Assembly (NCBI GenBank): GCA_947650285.1
Contig: CANTFL010000416.1
Location: forward strand, 98,207-162,206
Length of the DNA stretch: 64,000 bases
Direction: 5' to 3'
From: Hyaloperonospora brassicae
Taxonomy: Eukaryota; Oomycota; Peronosporomycetes; Peronosporales; Peronosporaceae
The position numbers and the translations under genes are program-made. Below the pieces are notes generated by a model. It was given only the letters and a program-made list of their open reading frames with translations, ran no database searches and was not told where the DNA came from. Within the stretch, counting starts at the first letter, position 1. The number at the start of each line of letters is the position of its first letter. Of the stretch, positions 19,792 to 30,402 are shown piece by piece.

Positions 19792-21459
19792 TCAGTACGT
19801 CATCTCCGACTGAACCACTGCACGACGTGCCATATTGCGCCAATTTATGTGCCACAATGCGAGTGCCAGTAGACAAAACTTGACAGTCTCACCGCACACG
19901 CTACCCCACCATAGACCATGCAGCCCGCCGTTCCAGTAGAGGCCGAATAGATACGATGCTGGCAGCATGACAACCCACGAGCCGATCATTGTGATAATCA
20001 CTAACGTCGTGGCGAGCGACATGGCCTCTACAACAGCCGAGATGATCACATGCAGACCAGAGATAAACACTGCGGCGCAAAAGATCGGCATCGTGCTGGT
20101 AAGAGCAGCAATCACAATGGGGTCACTCGTGAAAAAGCGTGCGATGGGGTCACGGAACGCGTATGTCAGCAGTGCCGAGATGAAAGCCGTGGACCCGCCA
20201 AGCACAAAGCCAACGTGAAGCGTACGCTTCGCTGCCCATGGACGATTCGCTCCGAGGTAGTTCGCCGCCCGAACTTGTGTGGGTAAGCCAAAGCCCCAGT
20301 ACAGTCCAAAGATAAGGCCCCACAAGTTGAACAGGATACTGTTTGCTGCCAAATTTCGCGAACCCGGATACCCTGCTAGAGCCGAGATGACGTTGTACAC
20401 CCATTCGTCCAGTGCCAGGTTGACCGTCATGCCTGCCGACAAGCAGGCAAACGTGCACATGCGCTTATATTGCAAACACGCGGCCACGTCAAAGCCATAC
20501 CACGTCTTCTTGTGGTACCTCTTGTACCAAAACGCATAGATCACCAGCACAACTGGCTGGAAGATTGACGACACTGCCTGTGCAATGGGTGCGCCAATAA
20601 AGCCGAGTCCATGAACAGGTCCCCAGCCGTAGATAAAGAGGTAGTTGGCGCTCAGAGCCACTGCAATGCTCGCGACGCTAATGATCGTAGCAGGCCACAC
20701 GATCTCCTGAGCCTGTAAGTACTGTGTCAACGCACAGTAAATCGCTTGCGGAAGGACACTCAGTGTCAAGTACCTCGCATACGTGCCAGCCAGTGCTAGG
20801 GCGTCACGGTCAGCCGTCACGGCGCTCAAGATGCGGTCTACAAAGTAGAACGATACCATGACCGGGACGGACAGCACCACGAGGAAGAGCAGTGCCAGTT
20901 GTAGCCAAATGCCCACGAGGCGGTAGTTCTGCGCTCCATACGCCTGACTGCAGAGCGTGCACACGGACTCGGCAATGCCAAAGATGAGGACCTGCACGCC
21001 GCTTGTCCACACGTTGGCCAATGCACTGGCCGCGAGCTCTTTCGAGCCCAGTCGCCCTAGAAACGCGGTGCTGATGGTCGACAGAGCAATGCGGCAGACA
21101 GTCGTGACGCTCACTTGCCAGCCCATGCTCCAGATCGCCCATGCCTCGTCAGAAAACGAAGGCACCTGATCTTCTTGACGTTGACGTGCTGCAGCGGTCT
21201 TTGCGAGCAGCAGACACGTTTCGTCCAGCGATTTGGCATAACACGCGCTCTGTCTGTCCGTAGTGAGCGAGCTGTAGTCAGTATGTTCGGGCGAGCTGAT
21301 GGACCGAACAGCTCCCGAGTCGTTTGGTGTGCTGACGATCAAACAGGACGCCATGGAGAGGACTCGATGATGACTCGTTTCAGCGACCAAATGGATCAGT
21401 TGCAGTGGGACGAAAAGAGTCGCGCCAAGAAGGTGACGACACCGCTTGAGACGGGACAC
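19792..21459 (-). CDS. MATE-family multidrug/toxin efflux transporter
   Basis: A membrane antiporter expelling organic cations or other small compounds in exchange for Na+ or H+. The 555-codon frame shows about twelve hydrophobic segments and MATE signatures. TM1 is preceded by AIWSMGWQVSVTTVCRIA and followed by TAFLGRLGSKELAASALAN, the family's first conserved loop. LCSQAYGAQNYRLVGIW is the CGQAxGA-like block, and GLPTQVRAANYLGANRP is the conserved entry to the second half. Length fits eukaryotic MATE proteins (450-560). ATG 21352-21354 (MASCLIVS) gives a more usual N-terminus than the ORF-maximal one, which adds 35 residues. No introns are seen. The substrate cannot be inferred. Confidence 0.93.
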   Translation of the reverse strand: MSRLKRCRHLLGATLFVPLQLIHLVAETSHHRVLSMASCLIVSTPNDSGAVRSISSPEHTDYSSLTTDRQSACYAKSLDETCLLLAKTAAARQRQEDQVPSFSDEAWAIWSMGWQVSVTTVCRIALSTISTAFLGRLGSKELAASALANVWTSGVQVLIFGIAESVCTLCSQAYGAQNYRLVGIWLQLALLFLVVLSVPVMVSFYFVDRILSAVTADRDALALAGTYARYLTLSVLPQAIYCALTQYLQAQEIVWPATIISVASIAVALSANYLFIYGWGPVHGLGFIGAPIAQAVSSIFQPVVLVIYAFWYKRYHKKTWYGFDVAACLQYKRMCTFACLSAGMTVNLALDEWVYNVISALAGYPGSRNLAANSILFNLWGLIFGLYWGFGLPTQVRAANYLGANRPWAAKRTLHVGFVLGGSTAFISALLTYAFRDPIARFFTSDPIVIAALTSTMPIFCAAVFISGLHVIISAVVEAMSLATTLVIITMIGSWVVMLPASYLFGLYWNGGLHGLWWGSVCGETVKFCLLALALWHINWRNMARRAVVQSEMTY

Positions 21460-21708
21460 GTATCGATCGAATTACGCGCTGCTCGAATACCCGACTGTCG
21501 TCGTCGTCTTCTTCTTCTTCTTCGTTGCGGTCCGGACCTGGAGACCTCGTGCGCTTGTATAGACGTTGGCTGCTTTTGTAAAGGAGTTACATGTGGCAGT
21601 TGTAGTCAATAGGTCTTCTTGCACTGGGTGCTCCCGTCAAGATATCGCACGAGTCGCCACCCTACCGAACTGTCCTGATCGTCGCCTAGAAAACCGACAG
21701 CAACGTAA

Positions 21709-22015
21709 ATGGAGCAACTTCGTGGTGTCCCCATTCACGTCCAAGTCGACGACACCGTCTCGAGCAATGTGGTATGGGGATATGAAGTATCACATTCCTT
21801 GTTCAGTTTAAAGGAGATATTCGATAGTGATGTGCTGACCGCCATTGTTGTCGACCGCTCCATCGACAGCGCTGTCGAAGGTTCACCTAGAGTCGAGCGT
21901 GACACCTTCTCCCCCCCTAGAGAAAAAGGGGCGTGACACAGGTATCTCGTTTGATGCGTGCAGCGATTGCTACAAACTTTGGGTCGATGAAAGCGTACAC
22001 ATTGCCATGCTGTAA
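21709..22015 (+). pseudogene. Hypothetical small ORF in two frames, possibly one frameshifted gene
   Basis: Not recognised. The frame from ATG 21709 reads as a plausible globular protein (MEQLRGVPIHVQVDDTVSS) and runs to about residue 70. At a C7/A5/G4 homopolymer cluster (21911-21931) the reading quality passes to the next frame, which continues with SFDACSDCYKLWVDES and stops at 22013-22015. A single-base length error in the homopolymers, in the genome or in the assembly, would join them into about 100 residues. It could equally be chance. Confidence 0.25.
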
Positions 22016-22621
22016 CAATCCGCCAGTTGTCGTCCCTCGCAGCGAAGTCGGTATGGCCGAATTTCGTGTGTACGATCTGTACAGCGCGCGTCTGACACCC
22101 ACTGTAAGCCCATATTGCCGTCAGACACCACAAGTTGTTGTAGCTCGCCAAAGCCGTGGCGTTTCGAGAGCTGTTCTAGCAGAAGACGGGGTCCATCAAC
22201 AGCGGCAGTGACGCCAAATGCTCTTTGTCTCTGCTACACAGCACGAAAGAACGTACAGCCCACTGCTTCTTCATCGTTCGACGGACGGGTCAACGTGGCA
22301 TGTACAACATACGCTAGATAAGTTCGAGATGTACTTGCAAGAATAAGTTCAGAGCGACTCGAATTTACAAAGACTGCACGCACTGTTTGTCACAAGTCTT
22401 TCAACGAGACGCGCGTCGATTGATATCATCACATCATCACATCGGCACATCATACACACTCACTGACCGTCTCACGCACGCACGCACTCTGACAACTGCG
22501 ACAAGTAACACTCGAAATGCACGATAGGAAACGCATATCCCTTTGACCGAACCGAACACGAGGACTCTCGTCGCGATCCACCAGACCACCAGCGCAATAA
22601 ATAGACACAACGACCAGACGT
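22016..22621. other. Intergenic, no supported gene
   Basis: Short overlapping frames only. The right part (22380-22560) is the 3' flank of the Cys/His-repeat gene. Nothing recognisable. Confidence 0.5.
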
Positions 22622-23383
22622 CTACGCCTGGCAGCCAACCGCTGCGTGGACTTCGCAGTAGTAGTCGTACTTCCGGTACGACCGCTTGCTGCAGCTCTCA
22701 ACCTTGCAGCGATTGCCACCGCCATGCGCCCAGCACGACCCCCCTTGCGCCGCGACCTTGTTACAGCCCGCAGCAGTGCAAATGCGACCGCCGCCGTGCG
22801 ACCAGCAGTAGCCATAGCGCTTGGCTTTGCTGGTGCAGCCAGCCGCCAAGCAGGTGGTCGAGCCGCCGTGCTGGAAACAGCGGTTGCGGAGCTTGGCGCC
22901 GTTCGTGCAGCCGCTGACAGTGCAGCGCGAGCCGCCGCCGTGGCGCACGCAGCTTTGTCGGGACACGGCGAGACTCTTGCAGCCTTTTTCGTGGCACAAG
23001 TGCGGCTTTTTCTTCAGTGCCATTAGTGCGCGCGTCGTTGTCTCGGGGCTGTCCACGTCCGAGGACTCGCTCTCGGAACTCGTAGCTGCTGACGTGCAGC
23101 TGTCCACAGTAGTCGGGGACGACACAGTCGGTAATGACTGGACCGTGCATAGCCTCTTGTAGGGCCGAAGACGGTCTGATGCACTCGGTACCAGATCGAG
23201 GTCGCGCTGGCCTCTCGGTGCCCCTACGACAACCTGCTCTTGCTGCCAGTCCACTGCAGACTGGAGTGACTTAAGAGGCATATTGTAGCCATTCTGTTGC
23301 AATGGCAGTAGCAGCGGCGGAGGCAATGGAGGAGACCCCTCGACGGGATTCAGAATAAACGCCAAGTGGGTTTTGGTAGCCAT
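22622..23383 (-). CDS. Tandem Cys/His-repeat protein (oomycete 'WRKY19-like' zinc-finger repeats)
   Basis: 253 codons. The N-terminal half (about 130 residues) is disordered and Ser/Thr-rich. The C-terminal half holds five copies of a 24-25-residue unit with pattern C-x4-C-x(8-10)-C-x2-HGGG or a variant (GCTNGAKLRNRCFQHGGS is one). The last unit is degenerate and ends CEVHAAVGC. Proteins with these repeats are abundant in oomycetes and usually labelled WRKY19-like because the same repeats occur in a plant resistance protein; there is no WRKY domain here. Metal binding is likely from the Cys/His spacing. The role is unknown, perhaps transcriptional or signalling. A single exon is evident. Confidence 0.85.
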   Translation of the reverse strand: MATKTHLAFILNPVEGSPPLPPPLLLPLQQNGYNMPLKSLQSAVDWQQEQVVVGAPRGQRDLDLVPSASDRLRPYKRLCTVQSLPTVSSPTTVDSCTSAATSSESESSDVDSPETTTRALMALKKKPHLCHEKGCKSLAVSRQSCVRHGGGSRCTVSGCTNGAKLRNRCFQHGGSTTCLAAGCTSKAKRYGYCWSHGGGRICTAAGCNKVAAQGGSCWAHGGGNRCKVESCSKRSYRKYDYYCEVHAAVGCQA

Positions 23384-25071
23384 TGTTCGTGCCTCAGTAA
23401 GTACGCAGTCGACCGCCGGTTACGCACGTGCTCAATCAAAGGCAATCAATGGGTTGACACGTACGCGGCGTGTGCATGTGGAGCCAAATGCCAAAGTGCC
23501 GCTGGCCAGCGGTCGACAGAAGCGATGGACTGTACGCGCTCCAAGTCATTGGATTATCCGCCGTCCGCTGTAGCCACTGAGGACCCGCCGAATCGTCTAC
23601 GTGGACAACTCGAGCAGGCAGGAGCCAATCACATCGCGGACAGGCCAACCACGCGCAACAGAGACTGGTCGATGCCCTTTTTACCGCTGACACACCAACG
23701 AACTCGGGCTTTTGACGCCGGGACGACCGCACCTGGCGAACGTCATGCTTCATATGCGATACTTCAACCTGTGACGCGGCAGGGTTGATCTCCTACAAAA
23801 AACAAGACAAAAGGGTGCTGCGACTTGATGTGTCGCGTTAAAAATCGATGTCGACTGAGCCTGAACGTCGATTAAGTGCTTATGCCTAAACAATATCGGT
23901 GTGCTTCTACCTGGACTACATCATACTCCTCCTCGCTGGCTCAGTCTGCTTGGCTCGATCCTGTGGGCATCACGGGGAAACTCAACAGAGGGCACGTGGA
24001 AACGGGTATCCAGTCCTGGGGGAGGGGGGGCAGACAGGGCGCGGAAATCGCAGAAAACGCCGGGTACCAAACCGATCACCCGCCAGAGGCCGCTGGTGCA
24101 CCTGGACGGTTCCGATCAGAATCACGTTCTAGGCAAGTTCGCTTCGTGGGACCGAGATTCGCGCTCGGCGACCGGACCGGCGACTTGGAAGCTGACGTAG
24201 ACTAGCAGGAACTAGGTGGGGGTGACAACCGCTGTCGCGCCGTGCCCCACACGCCGGGGTCTCTGGCTTGTTGCTCTCCTTTCGGTTTGCATGCTACGCT
24301 GCCTCCCCGTGGCGCACGTAGTGGGAAGAAAACCTCCTCCTCATGACCTGAGCCCCCCAGAGGGGGACTTCCCGCCCAGGACAAGAGGACCGGTATACCG
24401 GCTCGTTGGAGGTCGTTGTCGCTTGGCCCTGTTGCCCGAAGGCGCAAATTGGGAAGTGCGTAAAATCAATGTCGGGCAACGGGCTTTGGGTTGGTATCAG
24501 TAAGCGAAGGTGTGTGTGTGGTGCGTGCGTGCGTGGTGCGTGCGTGCGTGCATCAACAATCCGGATCTCTAATCAAAGCCTGCGACTGCATCGTCATCAA
24601 TGCCCTCGTGGCCACCTTCGTCACGATGCGCTCTGTTCGGCACCGACTGAATCTCTGGCCTGACTACGTATGTAGCTAAGACTCACTGACTCGAAAGCGA
24701 GGAGCACTGAGCTAGAAAAGCAGCCAAGCAGACTTGTGCGAATGGTGCCACAGAATGTCCGTCACGGTCGAATGTGCAGCTTAACTGCGCAACGGCTATT
24801 TCATGGTCACATGCAAGACGTTTAAATCTTCAGAGCCAAACAAGCGAGCCGGATCGTGTAGCTTGTCGTGGCAGACAGACCTCTGACGAAACGGAAATCT
24901 CGTTGGGTTCGAGTGTACATGGATCAATAATGACGTGCAGTATAGAGCCCCTTGTATGCCTATGCCGGAATCTAAACCTTCGCGAGTTGCCAATGCTGTG
25001 AGTTGAGGGATCCCAAGCTTCCAGAATCATGAGACGCCTTGTGATGCCGTGGTCTACACACTTCAATAAAA
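23384..25071. other. Intergenic, G/C-rich in part, no supported gene
   Basis: Nothing recognisable as coding. 23990-24480 is G/C-rich with short overlapping frames on both strands and no motif. A GTGCGTGC-type microsatellite lies at 24511-24552. The right end, 25072-25076 (CGCGT), is the target duplication of the gypsy element. Confidence 0.5.
24511..24552. repeat. GT/GTGC microsatellite
   Basis: TG dinucleotides grading into two blocks of GTGCGTGCGTGCGTG. Simple sequence with no gene context. Confidence 0.85.
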
Positions 25072-25076
25072 CGCGT

Positions 25077-25469
25077 TGTAACGGGGCAGCCCGTTAAATG
25101 GAATTGTCATTTTGAAGAAACAATGACAATAAATTATATTAAGTTGAAGATTCTTTGAACAATATCACCAAAGTGGTCATATTGGTGAGGCGACCAAAGA
25201 GTCTATTCATTGGTTGATATCATGATGATATCAACCCACCAATCGCCGCAAGACGCGCGCAATGAGTAGTGACGAGACGTCACCATACACTCAGTTAGAT
25301 TAACATAATTAAGTCAGGTTAAACAGAGAGACAGTAGCAAAAAGACTTCATTATATTAATACAACAGTTTTACTTTTCCCTTACCTACGCTTCCTCGTTT
25401 GCCTCGTGTACGCTTGTCGGGGTACCGATACCCTTGCGTTAAGTTCACGCAAGGGTGTGCCCCGTTACA
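25077..25469 (+). repeat. 5' LTR of the gypsy element
   Basis: 393 bp, TG...CA, matching 32669-33061 with about eleven substitutions. It contains a 10-bp-arm inverted repeat at 25430-25456 (loop 7 nt); in the 3' LTR a C-to-A change breaks one pair of it. A related but decayed LTR lies at 44210-44515. Confidence 0.95.
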
Positions 25470-25486
25470 CCTGGTAGCACTTTGTA
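25470..25486 (+). other. Gypsy primer-binding site
   Basis: Two nucleotides after the LTR comes TGGTAGCAC, which would pair with a tRNA 3' end reading GTGCTACCA. I cannot assign the tRNA species from the window. Confidence 0.5.
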
Positions 25487-25513
25487 GTCCTTCCAAGGAC
25501 CGCAACATCCAAC

Positions 25514-26669
25514 ATGTTCATGTTGGATGATGAAGAGACCTTTCACGCCACGCGTGAAGTGTTTACTTATTTGAGTGACATCGAATGGAGTGCGGTAGAA
25601 CGAATGAGTTCTACCGTAGGCGAGTTCGCCATTAGCGCCATGTTGGAGTCTCTAGACAGAGACCAACAACATGCCGCTATAGCCAAGTTCATCCAAAGTG
25701 AACTTGTCGCCGAAAGGGAGAAAAGTAGCCTTGCTTCACCAGCAAGGCTCTCAACAGGCCGAGCATTTGAGAGAACTTGGTGCTCAACAGACAGAGCTGT
25801 TGAGACAGCAGCAATTACATGCTTCTGTGGGCGGGACGGTACATGCGCGTCGTCCCGAGGTCATGAAAGTTGTCATCTCCAAGTACAGTGGAGTCCCGGA
25901 GGACTCCCTGTTACTGTGGCTTGTCGAACTCGACAGAGCCCTAAGGGCTCGTCGCGTCGAAGATGAGCAAATGAAACTTACATTTGCTCAGAACCACTTG
26001 GCAGGGCGTGCCAAAAATTGGTCCCTGGGGCTCGAGAGTAGCGACCCAAATGTGTTTAGGTCGCTAGATGACTTCAAGTCCCGGCTCAGACAAACGTTTG
26101 AGCCGCCACGGGCTGAGTTCAGGGCTCGTTCAGAGCTCCTGAAACTCAATCAGGGTAAGCGTGATGTGCACGCTTACGCACAACATATACGACTCCTCGC
26201 GAGTAGTATAACTGCTAACCCAGTCCATGAACACACGTTGATTACGGTGTTCATACAAGGGCTCGCAGAAGGGCCCGTCAGGAGCCCCCTGTTCCGCCTT
26301 GAGCTGAATAAGCTTGAAGAAGCGATATCAGCCGCGGAACAGGAAGACTTTAGCATGAGACAGGCTCATGCTAGCTCAAACTCTTATCGTCCACCAAGAC
26401 GACAAGAGATCGGGGGTCCAGAACCAATGGACCTCTGCTATGTTGAGAGCGAGAGACCCCGCTATTCAAACAACAAGCCATTGCAGAGGTGCAATCGCTG
26501 TCAGACGTTGGGGCACTTCGCACATGAGTGTAGTGCCCCACGCCCAGTACCAAGCAGTACTGAGCGAATCGAACGACCAGTTGCAAAGAAGGGCAATGGG
26601 AGTGGGTCCAGCGCTGTTGCGAAGCCGCAACAGCGAAACGGACCATCAAAAAATGGTCAGGGTCAGTAG
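25514..26669 (+). pseudogene. Gypsy gag, one frameshift
   Basis: Capsid/nucleocapsid polyprotein. The frame begins at ATG 25514 (MFMLDDEETFHATREVF), and the coding sense moves to the next frame near 25720-25730. It continues through a retrotransposon-gag domain (YSGVPEDSLLLWLVELDRA, GRAKNWSLGL) to a CCHC knuckle CNRCQTLGHFAHEC (about 26488-26530) and a basic tail. It stops at TAG 26667-26669. The short frameshift zone lies in the inverted-repeat-rich sequence. About 385 residues in all. Confidence 0.85.
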
Positions 26670-26729
26670 GGGCGGAGCGACGTACTGATCCAGCAACCTC
26701 AATAGAATTTGCAAATCTCTTGACGAAAG

Positions 26730-27089
26730 TTGCTCCAGATACGCAATCGTTGTGTGTTTCTGCACCCGGTGATGGGACTATCGCACATCACCTTGAAGTT
26801 GGAAGCGACAAATGATTTGTCGCTTCGTGCCCTAGTAGACTGTGGGGCATCGAACAACTTTGTTCGTCGCCAGTCACTAGAGGGTCGTAGGCTCAAGTTC
26901 GTTGAGCGCGACATTCCCCTCACGAGGATGACGGTGCGCCTTGCAACAGGCGCATCGTTAATTGTTGAGAAACGTGTAGTAGAAATCCACTACACGTTGG
27001 AGGGCGAACAGTACGATGATGACTTCATCGTACTGGATCTGGATGACAAATTTATTGTCATCCTGGGATTACCTCGGCTCAGAAAATAA
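26730..27089 (+). CDS. Gypsy aspartic protease region
   Basis: A retropepsin-like fold: the active site LVDCGASNNFV (about 26830-26862) has Cys where most retropepsins have Thr or Ser. The flap-like part RLATGASLIVEKRV and the second hydrophobic motif FIVILGLPRL follow. It is in the same frame as gag but separated from it by stops at 26667-26720, and it ends with TAA 27087-27089. The first in-frame ATG is 26772. It would act as part of a polyprotein in intact copies. Confidence 0.75.
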   Translation: MLQIRNRCVFLHPVMGLSHITLKLEATNDLSLRALVDCGASNNFVRRQSLEGRRLKFVERDIPLTRMTVRLATGASLIVEKRVVEIHYTLEGEQYDDDFIVLDLDDKFIVILGLPRLRK

Positions 27090-27618
27090 GAGCCAAGGGT
27101 GAGCTGGCAGCATCGATCCGTGAAGATGCCTGCCACTTGTTAATCAGATGGCCATCTGATGAACATCTTGGAGCGTCCACAAGCGTGTGGATGTTATGCG
27201 AGTGAGTGCGATGGCCTCACTTGCGGTACGGTCGTTAGCAAGACTGCAAAAGATCACAGTGTAGTTGATCACTACACTGTGGAGCAAGCTCCCGGCAGCT
27301 GTATAAAAGTACAGGCTGCGCCGAAGGTCCACCACTCGAATAAGTCGAGTGGACCGGGACATGGATGCATGCCTAGCGGGCAGCATCTTAGACAAAAGAA
27401 ACTTGTTGCCTCCCATGGGCAACATGGAAATCCTAGGTCGACTGGAGAGTCGACCGTAGAGGATCGGTTCCTGACTGTGGTTGCACAGCCACAGTCGGAA
27501 GACGTCGAGGGAATAAGTCCCCACGTGCTTGAGGAAGGAATTCCTCAAGAGTCACTTGCTGAGGGATCAGGCCTTCAGCAACCTGTGGAAGCAAGTTCCC
27601 AGGAAGTAAACCGAGACG
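27090..27618 (+). other. Protease-RT spacer of the gypsy element
   Basis: A frame at 27159-27635 is open but has no recognisable domain. In related elements this zone is a variable linker between protease and RT. It is crowded with inverted repeats (for example 27255-27281, 11-bp arms). Confidence 0.6.
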
Positions 27619-30402
27619 TTGAACGTCTTGGTTAATGACGGATCAAGCGTAGGCGCTTATACGCTTGATCTGATTGTGCCTCCGAAGTCAACTTCGGAGA
27701 TAACTCAGTTGCCAACGCTAGAACCGAAACGGTTCTTGCGTGATCTGCGTAGTGGCAAAGTCAAGCAGATCTGCATACTCGTCACAGAGGATGAGTTTGT
27801 GGCCGATATTCGGTCGGCGACAGTATTTTTTGAGAATGAACGGGTTCTCAGCAGCTCATCGATCGACGAAAGTGTCCTCGATGAGAAGACTCGGATTGAG
27901 CGATACACGTCTCAATCCTGGGAGTCACTTCAGGCAAATCCTTTGTACAAGGATTTGATCGAATTCAAGGATGTATTCCCTGAATCCGTACCTTGCGAGT
28001 TGCCTAAGGACAAAGGCACTCGACACGAGATCGAGCTCAAACCGGGCTCGAAGTACTGTGTCATGAAGCAGTGGCCACTGCCTCGTGAACAAGTACTAGC
28101 GACCGACAAGTTCTTTGCCGATCGCTTAGCAGCGGGCCATGTGAGGGAATCAACATCCCCTCACAGCTCTCCGACCTTCTGTGTGCGAAAGGCCACAGGA
28201 GGGTGGCGGATAGTGCACGCATTCAACAAGTTGAATGCTGCAACGGTACCGGCTCAGACGCCGATACCGAGGAAGGACGTAATCATAGATGGTATGTCAA
28301 AGAGTACCATCTTTTCGTCCATGGATCTGATGGATGGATTCTATCAGATCCTCATGCGTGAACGGGACATCCCGTATACGGCAGTGAGCACCCCCAGCGG
28401 TCTGCTGTGGGAGTGGCTAGTGATGCCACAGGGGCTGAGTAATGCCCCTGCAACATTCAACAGATGTGTTACGAATCTGTTGAGACCGGTGCGAGACTTC
28501 GCACCGAGTTACTTCGACGATGTGTTCGTCCATAGCCGGGCTATGGACGGAAAGACGGACGTTGAAGTTCACAGAACTCACGTTCGTCAGGTTCTTCAAC
28601 TTATGCGCAAGCATAAGTTGTACGCCAACCTCAAGAAGTGTATATTCGCGGCTAGCGAAATACCACTTCTTGGGTGCATCGTGGGTAAACACGGCGTACG
28701 CCCTGATCCCGAAAAGATCAAGGCGATCACCGACTGGCCAGTGCCAGTCGATGTCAAGGGACTAAGGAAGCTCCTTGGACTAGCGGCGTACTTGCACAAG
28801 TACTCGCGCAACTACGCCGAGATGACTGTTCATCTTTCTTGTTTACTCAAGAAAAATGTCAAGTGGTCATGGAACGCTGAGTGCCAGCGTTCCTTTGAGG
28901 GTATCAAGCAAAGCTTGATGCAATCGCCGATCTTGGCGATTGCAGATCAGGACAGACCATTTCATGTGGTCTGTGACGCCAGCGATTTTGCAATCGGCTG
29001 TGCGTTAATGCAGTTCGACGCAGATGGCGCGGAGCGCGTCATCTGTTATCAGTCGCGTCAGCTGCAAGCAGCTGAGCGTAATTACCCAGTGCATGACAAG
29101 GAACTCCTTGCCATGAAGTATGCACTGGCTAAGTTTCGCGTCTATCTATTGGGAGATAGACCGTTCATCGTGTATACGGACCATGCGTCATTACGCACGG
29201 CCGTAAACAGCCCACACCTCTCGCAAAGAATGGCGAGGTGGCTGTCTTTCTTCGCGGAGTATAACTTCTCCGTGGAGTATAAACCAGGACGACTAAACGT
29301 CGTCGCTGATGCGCTTTCGCGCCGGCCCGATTTCGAGCCGGACGCACAAATCAACAGTGAGGATAAGCCCACTGTTGCGACACTGTCAGTCAGTGTCCCG
29401 TCGTCAAGTTTACTTGACGACGTACGAAAGGCATACGCGGAAGATAAGGATCTTCTGCGATTGATGGATCATCTGGTGAATCCATCCAGTAAATCCATGA
29501 GGGATTTACCGGCTTTGTACCGATCCTCATCGGATCGGTATAGTACACGCAACGGATTGCTGTACTATACAGCTGTTGCCGACGACACGCCTCGTGTCGT
29601 CGTACCCGCTCATCATGATTTGCGATTACGCATCATGTATGAGTGTCACGATGCCCCAACAGGTGGCCATCGTGGTAGAGAAAAGACTTACCTCACGGTA
29701 AGTCGTGACTTTTACTGGCCACGCCAGTATCAGTTTGTACGCAAGTACATACGTGCTTGCGAGGTTTGTCAACGGGTGAAGCCTAGTCCTTCATCCCGTG
29801 CGCCATTGCAGCCTCTGCCTGTTCCGACAGAGTGCTGGCAGTCCGTTTCAATGGACTTCGTCTTCGGTTTTCCCGAAGACGCTCACAAGAATAATGGTAT
29901 TCTTGTGTTTGTTGACCGGTTCAGCAAGATGGTCCATCTTGCTGCTGTACCCGAGTCGATCAAGGCTCAAGGTTGTGCTCGTGTCTTTCTCGACACGGTC
30001 TTTAGACTCCACGGGTTACCCCGTGAACTCGTATCCGACCGTGACCCTCGGTTCACGGCGGCATTTTGGCAAACCGTGTTCCGTTCTCTTGGAACACGAT
30101 TGAAGATGTCTACTTCTGACCATCCCGAAACAGATGGTCAGACGGAACGTGCGAACCGTGTCCTCGAAGAGATCCTTCGAGGATATGTCCACTCGTTTTC
30201 GAGTTGGAGCGAATTCCTACCAATGGTGGAATTCGCCATCAATAATTCGGTGCATGCTTCAACCCAGCACACACCGTTTTACGTGAATGGCTTACGCCAT
30301 CCACGTGTGCCCGCCCTTCTAGAGTGTGACTCTTGGATAAGGGGGAGGGACTCGCTCGAGCAAAAACCGTTTTGGCTCTTGCTCATCACGTGTCGACGCT
30401 AA
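27619..30402 (+). CDS. Gypsy reverse transcriptase, RNase H and integrase core
   Basis: The RT has WPLPREQVLATDKF, TGGWRIVHAFNKLN, SSMDLMDGFYQI, MPQGLSNAPATFNR and the catalytic YFDDVFVHS (about 28510-28536). RNase H has VVCDASDFAIGCALMQ, DKELLAMKYAL and TDHASL. The integrase zinc finger is H..H..C..C in HDAPTGGHRGREKTYL...CEVCQ (about 29645-29775), and the core D,D,E lies in MDFVFGFP, VSDRDPRF and TDGQTERANRVLEE. There is no convincing own ATG; the frame differs from gag/protease by one base. At about 30333-30400 the coding sense passes into the next frame, so the integrase tail is cut off. Confidence 0.92.
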   Translation: MNVLVNDGSSVGAYTLDLIVPPKSTSEITQLPTLEPKRFLRDLRSGKVKQICILVTEDEFVADIRSATVFFENERVLSSSSIDESVLDEKTRIERYTSQSWESLQANPLYKDLIEFKDVFPESVPCELPKDKGTRHEIELKPGSKYCVMKQWPLPREQVLATDKFFADRLAAGHVRESTSPHSSPTFCVRKATGGWRIVHAFNKLNAATVPAQTPIPRKDVIIDGMSKSTIFSSMDLMDGFYQILMRERDIPYTAVSTPSGLLWEWLVMPQGLSNAPATFNRCVTNLLRPVRDFAPSYFDDVFVHSRAMDGKTDVEVHRTHVRQVLQLMRKHKLYANLKKCIFAASEIPLLGCIVGKHGVRPDPEKIKAITDWPVPVDVKGLRKLLGLAAYLHKYSRNYAEMTVHLSCLLKKNVKWSWNAECQRSFEGIKQSLMQSPILAIADQDRPFHVVCDASDFAIGCALMQFDADGAERVICYQSRQLQAAERNYPVHDKELLAMKYALAKFRVYLLGDRPFIVYTDHASLRTAVNSPHLSQRMARWLSFFAEYNFSVEYKPGRLNVVADALSRRPDFEPDAQINSEDKPTVATLSVSVPSSSLLDDVRKAYAEDKDLLRLMDHLVNPSSKSMRDLPALYRSSSDRYSTRNGLLYYTAVADDTPRVVVPAHHDLRLRIMYECHDAPTGGHRGREKTYLTVSRDFYWPRQYQFVRKYIRACEVCQRVKPSPSSRAPLQPLPVPTECWQSVSMDFVFGFPEDAHKNNGILVFVDRFSKMVHLAAVPESIKAQGCARVFLDTVFRLHGLPRELVSDRDPRFTAAFWQTVFRSLGTRLKMSTSDHPETDGQTERANRVLEEILRGYVHSFSSWSEFLPMVEFAINNSVHASTQHTPFYVNGLRHPRVPALLECDSWIRGRDSLEQKPFWLLLITCRR

